Source: UBA3210 sp963648895 (GTDB lineage: Bacteria; Bacillota_I; Bacilli_A; RFN20; CAG-449). From it: 8,151 bases of DNA. A program made the translations under genes and the position numbers. Below are positions 5,817 through 8,151 of this stretch, one piece after another (within the stretch, counting starts at the first letter, position 1; each line of letters opens with the position of its first letter). Where the stretch lies: assembly GCA_963648895.1 (NCBI GenBank), contig CAVJGK010000065.1, positions 1-8,151 of the forward strand, written 5' to 3'. Under the pieces are notes generated by a model. That model was given only the letters and a program-made list of their open reading frames with translations. It was not told where the DNA came from and did not search any database.

Positions 5817-6197
5817 ATGGAAAGCAATAAAACGAAGAAAAGATATTATACGGATCAAGAAAGATATGAATTTTGTAGGAAATATAAAATATCTGGATTA
5901 ACAGTAGACGAATTTGCAAAAGAATATGGCTTAAATAGATCAACGTTAAGAGATTGGATTACTGCATATAATAATATAAATGGCAAATTCATTAATGTTA
6001 ATAAAGTCGCATTAGAAGAAAATAACATAATCACAAACGATATGGTAAAAGCTAATATATTAAGTGAAGTAGAAAAAGAAAAGAAAAGTTCCCATTTTAC
6101 AAGATTCGATCATAGTATTGTTGTTATTGAATATAAAGAAATCAAAATAACAACATCATTAGAACAAGCAGAAAGGTTATTGGAAAAATTGATATGA
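5817..6197 (+). CDS. tnpA: IS66-family accessory protein TnpA (HTH protein)
   Basis: First gene of the IS66 operon, 126 residues. The TnpA partner is required with TnpB for IS66 transposition in studied members; its exact biochemical role is unsettled. Residues about 13-50 (DQERYEFCRKYKISGLTVDEFAKEYGLNRSTLRDWI) form a helix-turn-helix typical of IS66 OrfA/IS3-OrfA-like proteins. The middle (50-95) is poorly conserved and charged. The C-terminus, HSIVVIEYKEIKITTSLEQA and onward, matches the usual small OrfA tail. I chose ATG 5817 because AAGGAGG (5801-5807) lies 9 nt upstream. The same frame is open back to a TTG at 5781, but that start would place the RBS and hairpin arm inside the gene. The gene ends with TGA, overlapping the tnpB start as ATGA (6194-6197), so the two are translationally coupled. 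Use of this TGA as stop argues against a UGA=Trp code. Confidence 0.88.
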   Translation: MESNKTKKRYYTDQERYEFCRKYKISGLTVDEFAKEYGLNRSTLRDWITAYNNINGKFINVNKVALEENNIITNDMVKANILSEVEKEKKSSHFTRFDHSIVVIEYKEIKITTSLEQAERLLEKLI

Positions 6198-6547
6198 TAA
6201 AGTTTAAAGAAAGTAAGAACATATATTTATATTCTGAAAATATAGATATGAGATTAGGAATGAATAAAATACAAATTCTTGTAGCATCTAATTTTACAAA
6301 GATGGAAATAAGACATTCAGTGTTTGTATTTTGTGGAACAAACGGAAAACAAATAAAAATATACTACGAAGATGATTATGGATGTTGGCTACTTCAAAAC
6401 AAATTATTTGAAGGTAAATTTAAATGGCCAAAAGGTTTAAACATAGGGACTAAGATTAATCCTGCTCAATTAGAAGGATTATGCAAGGGTTTAGAAGTTA
6501 TTGAATCAAAAAAGGAAAGAAACAATAATAATTACGATTATTTTTAG
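6194..6547 (+). CDS. tnpB: IS66-family accessory protein TnpB (Orf2, PF05717-like)
   Basis: Second IS66 gene, 117 residues, the normal length for the family. Signatures in order: DMRLGMNKIQILV (residues about 18-30; family pattern D-M-R-x-G); HSVFVFCGTNGKQIKIYYED (about 41-60; family F-V-F-x-x-x-x-x-x-x-I-K-I); GCWLLQNKLFEGKFKWP (about 63-79; family G-x-W-L-x-x-K-R-L-E-x-G-x-F-x-W-P); and the closing INPAQLEGLCKGLEV. All are characteristic of IS66 Orf2, an essential but mechanistically unclear transposition partner. The ATG overlaps the tnpA stop by 4 nt (ATGA). Only a weak GGAA lies upstream, so reinitiation is likely. The last residues are an Asn/Tyr-rich, low-conservation tail. A perfect 15-bp hairpin starts 4 bp after the TAG stop. 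Confidence 0.95.
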   Translation: MIKFKESKNIYLYSENIDMRLGMNKIQILVASNFTKMEIRHSVFVFCGTNGKQIKIYYEDDYGCWLLQNKLFEGKFKWPKGLNIGTKINPAQLEGLCKGLEVIESKKERNNNNYDYF

Positions 6548-6550
6548 ATT

Positions 6551-6587
6551 TTTAGTCTATATATTAAAAATATATAGACTAAATTTT
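6551..6587 (+). terminator. perfect 15-bp hairpin between tnpB and tnpC (possible intra-operon terminator)
   Basis: TTTAGTCTATATATT (6551-6565) and AATATATAGACTAAA (6569-6583) are perfect reverse complements around a 3-nt AAA loop, followed by TTTT (6584-6587). It begins 4 bp after the tnpB stop. The stem is long but has only two G-C pairs, so termination may be partial. As a terminator it would lower tnpC expression relative to tnpA and tnpB. It could equally act as an mRNA processing or stability element. Confidence 0.6.
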
Positions 6588-6603
6588 CAAAATTTAATAT
6601 AAT
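6575..6603 (+). promoter_or_regulatory. candidate tnpC promoter giving a leaderless mRNA
   Basis: TAGACT (6575-6580, 4/6 to TTGACA) lies in the right arm of the hairpin, exactly 17 bp before a perfect TATAAT (6598-6603). The predicted start of transcription (about 6609-6611) coincides with the tnpC ATG at 6610. No Shine-Dalgarno sequence precedes that ATG, which agrees with leaderless translation. The A/T-rich context means the -10 could be fortuitous. Confidence 0.45.
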
Positions 6604-6609
6604 ATTATC

Positions 6610-8151
6610 ATGAGTAACGAAGAATTATTAAAAGAATTAGAACGACTAAAAAGTAAAGTCAACCAATTAGAATCTGAAAATGAAGCTCTTGTAAATGAAA
6701 AAGATGCTTTGTTAAAGGATAATTATGATTTAAATCAGAAATTAAATGAAGCTTTATTAATTATTTCTAATTATCAAGAAAAATATAATATTGAAAGAAT
6801 AAAGCCTTTTATCTCTAAAGGTGAAAAAATCGATAATATAGTAATTAATGAAGTTGAAGAAACTATCAAAAAAGACAAAGAAGAAAAGAAAACAAAAACC
6901 AATAAAGGAAAGAAATATAAAACAAGAAAAGTTGATTATGAAAAACTAGTTTCTGAAACTAGATATTTAGAACCAGAAGAAGAATATTGCCCTACCTGTG
7001 GTGAAAAACTAGTAATAGCTTCAGAAAAAGTAAGATATGTTGTTGAAATAATTCCTTCTAAAATGAAAGTAATTAAACTAGTTAAAAGAAGCAAAAAATG
7101 TCCACATTGCAATAAAACTGATAATAAGATTTATTACCCTCTTAGCGATGTTCTTGGTGGTTCTATTTTAACTCCTTCTTTAGGCTCTTATATTTTATAT
7201 TACAAATATGAACTAGGCATTCCATTTGACCATCTAGCCAAGCATATAAGTTCTAGCACTGGTATTGATCTAACTAAACAAAATCTAGCATATATAGCGG
7301 CGAAATTGAGTAATATCATGGAACCTATATTTGAAACTATGAAGAATGATCTTTTAAATAATGAGTCAAAAGTAATTCATAGTGATGAAACAACTTTGGT
7401 AGTTACAAAAAGAGATGAAGATAATCAAAATAGAAAGAAATCTTATATGTATGTTTACACATCTTCTTTTTATGATAGCAAACAAATACGTATCTATGAT
7501 TTCCATGAATCAAGATCGATTGAAGCAACTAAAAAATGGCTTAATTCATATCAAGGTACAATAATCTGTGATAATTTTGAAGGATATAATAAGCTCAAAA
7601 AAGAAAATCCTAATATAAAACTCCAAAAGTGTTGGGCACATGTTAGAAGAAGATTCGCGGATATAGTTAAAGCTTTAAATTCAAAGGACAAGAAAAAATC
7701 TATTGCATATCAAATACTTCAAGAAATAAGTAAACTATTTGAATTAGAAAAGAACTATAAAAAAGATAAGCTTACACCTAATCAAATAAAACAAAGAAGA
7801 AATATTGATGTTCCAAAGATAAAACAATCAATTGAAGATATTGTTACTAAATGTAATCCAGCGCCTAATTCAGCTTTATCAGGTGCCATTAGTTATATGA
7901 AAGATTGTTGGAATGATTTATTTACTTATTTAGACAATGGATGTATAGAAATTACAAATAATTCGGCAGAACGTGCCGTAAAACCTTTTGTATGCCAAAG
8001 AAAAGTATTCCAAACATCTGGTTCTTATGCAGGAGCAAAATATACTGGAAAACTATTTTCAATTATTCAAACTTGTAAATTGAATAATATCAATGTAGAT
8101 AAATACCTTAATTATGTATTAACAAATATTGATAAGATAGAAGTTAAAGAT
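6610..8151 (+). CDS. tnpC: IS66-family DDE transposase TnpC (3' end cut by window)
   Basis: The catalytic transposase of the element; 514 codons are visible with no stop before the window end, close to the usual IS66 length of about 510-530. Order of parts: an N-terminal Glu/Lys/Leu-rich coiled coil (residues 1-50); a basic linker (85-110); a zinc-binding-like region with C127-x2-C130 and C164-x2-C167; then the DDE core. Catalytic candidates: D259 in HSDET, D321 in ICDNFEGY and E454 in NNSAERAVKP, plus the family hallmark CWAHVRRRF (341-349). The C-terminus (SGSYAGAKYTGKLFSIIQTCK, then LNNINVDKYLNYVL) matches the IS66 C-terminal domain. All catalytic residues are intact, so the protein is probably active. 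ATG 6610 is the only plausible start: an upstream in-frame stop lies at 6595-6597 and the next in-frame Met is over 100 codons on. There is no Shine-Dalgarno; a TATAAT ends 6 nt upstream. Confidence 0.95.
   Translation, partial: MSNEELLKELERLKSKVNQLESENEALVNEKDALLKDNYDLNQKLNEALLIISNYQEKYNIERIKPFISKGEKIDNIVINEVEETIKKDKEEKKTKTNKGKKYKTRKVDYEKLVSETRYLEPEEEYCPTCGEKLVIASEKVRYVVEIIPSKMKVIKLVKRSKKCPHCNKTDNKIYYPLSDVLGGSILTPSLGSYILYYKYELGIPFDHLAKHISSSTGIDLTKQNLAYIAAKLSNIMEPIFETMKNDLLNNESKVIHSDETTLVVTKRDEDNQNRKKSYMYVYTSSFYDSKQIRIYDFHESRSIEATKKWLNSYQGTIICDNFEGYNKLKKENPNIKLQKCWAHVRRRFADIVKALNSKDKKKSIAYQILQEISKLFELEKNYKKDKLTPNQIKQRRNIDVPKIKQSIEDIVTKCNPAPNSALSGAISYMKDCWNDLFTYLDNGCIEITNNSAERAVKPFVCQRKVFQTSGSYAGAKYTGKLFSIIQTCKLNNINVDKYLNYVLTNIDKIEVKD

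Larger units (their letters stand above)
5709..8151 (+). mobile_element. IS66-family insertion sequence (right end beyond window)
   Basis: Three consecutive same-strand genes, tnpA, tnpB and tnpC, in the canonical IS66 order and with IS66 signatures in TnpB and TnpC identify the element; that part is secure. The left boundary is not proven. IS66 tips commonly begin with GTA, and GTATAC at 5709 is the most reasonable candidate in the leader, which would make 5701-5708 (GAGGATGT) the left copy of the family's typical 8-bp target duplication. The right terminal repeat and second target copy lie outside the window, so this cannot be tested here. Compared with the MATE and lipoprotein genes, the transposase genes use ATA (Ile) and CTA (Leu) much more freely, consistent with separate ancestry. 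Confidence 0.85.

Noticed and set aside
1..8151. UGA=Trp (Mycoplasma-type) genetic code
   Set aside because: Trp is written TGG throughout, and tnpA ends at a TGA that overlaps the tnpB start in the usual way.

Overview
The window is very AT-rich DNA with good Shine-Dalgarno sites, Rho-independent terminators, lipobox signal peptides and sigma-A-like promoters. Trp is encoded by TGG, and TGA is a real stop (it ends the first transposase-operon gene), so the standard bacterial code applies. This fits a low-GC Firmicute, most like the uncultured gut Bacilli / Erysipelotrichia / RF39-type lineages. That placement is inference from style, not from a marker gene. The assembly is draft: a run of ten Ns breaks one gene, and the last gene runs off the window end without a stop.

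Layout. (1) 50-1438: a MATE-family multidrug/Na+ antiporter, followed by a strong terminator hairpin at 1463-1515. (2) 1533-3860 and 3869-4747: two lipoprotein genes 8 bp apart and probably co-transcribed. The first is a 775-residue surface protein with an N-terminal Big2 (Ig-like) domain and a second Big2-like module near its C-terminus. The second is a 292-residue lipoprotein of unknown function containing the N gap. (3) 4816-5139: a compact single-gene unit with promoter, strong RBS, a 74-residue TM2-like membrane protein using optimal-looking codons, and a UUCG-tetraloop terminator. (4) 5140-5760: no intact gene. It holds a possible promoter, two small membrane-protein remnants that each have an RBS but are each broken by an apparent 1-nt frameshift, and an imperfect ~40-bp direct repeat with internal palindromes. 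(5) About 5709 to the window end: an IS66-family insertion sequence with tnpA, tnpB (4-nt ATGA overlap) and tnpC, the DDE transposase with all three catalytic acidic residues visible.

The chromosomal part looks like envelope housekeeping: export, surface lipoproteins and a small membrane protein. The right-hand third is an accessory zone where an IS66 element sits beside decayed genes. The most interesting structure is in the noncoding parts of the IS66 element. Two abutting inverted repeats lie in front of tnpA, with the RBS touching the second. A 15-bp perfect hairpin separates tnpB from tnpC, and its right arm overlaps a candidate promoter placed so that tnpC mRNA would be leaderless. I see no convincing new multi-gene system, CRISPR array, tRNA or rRNA.
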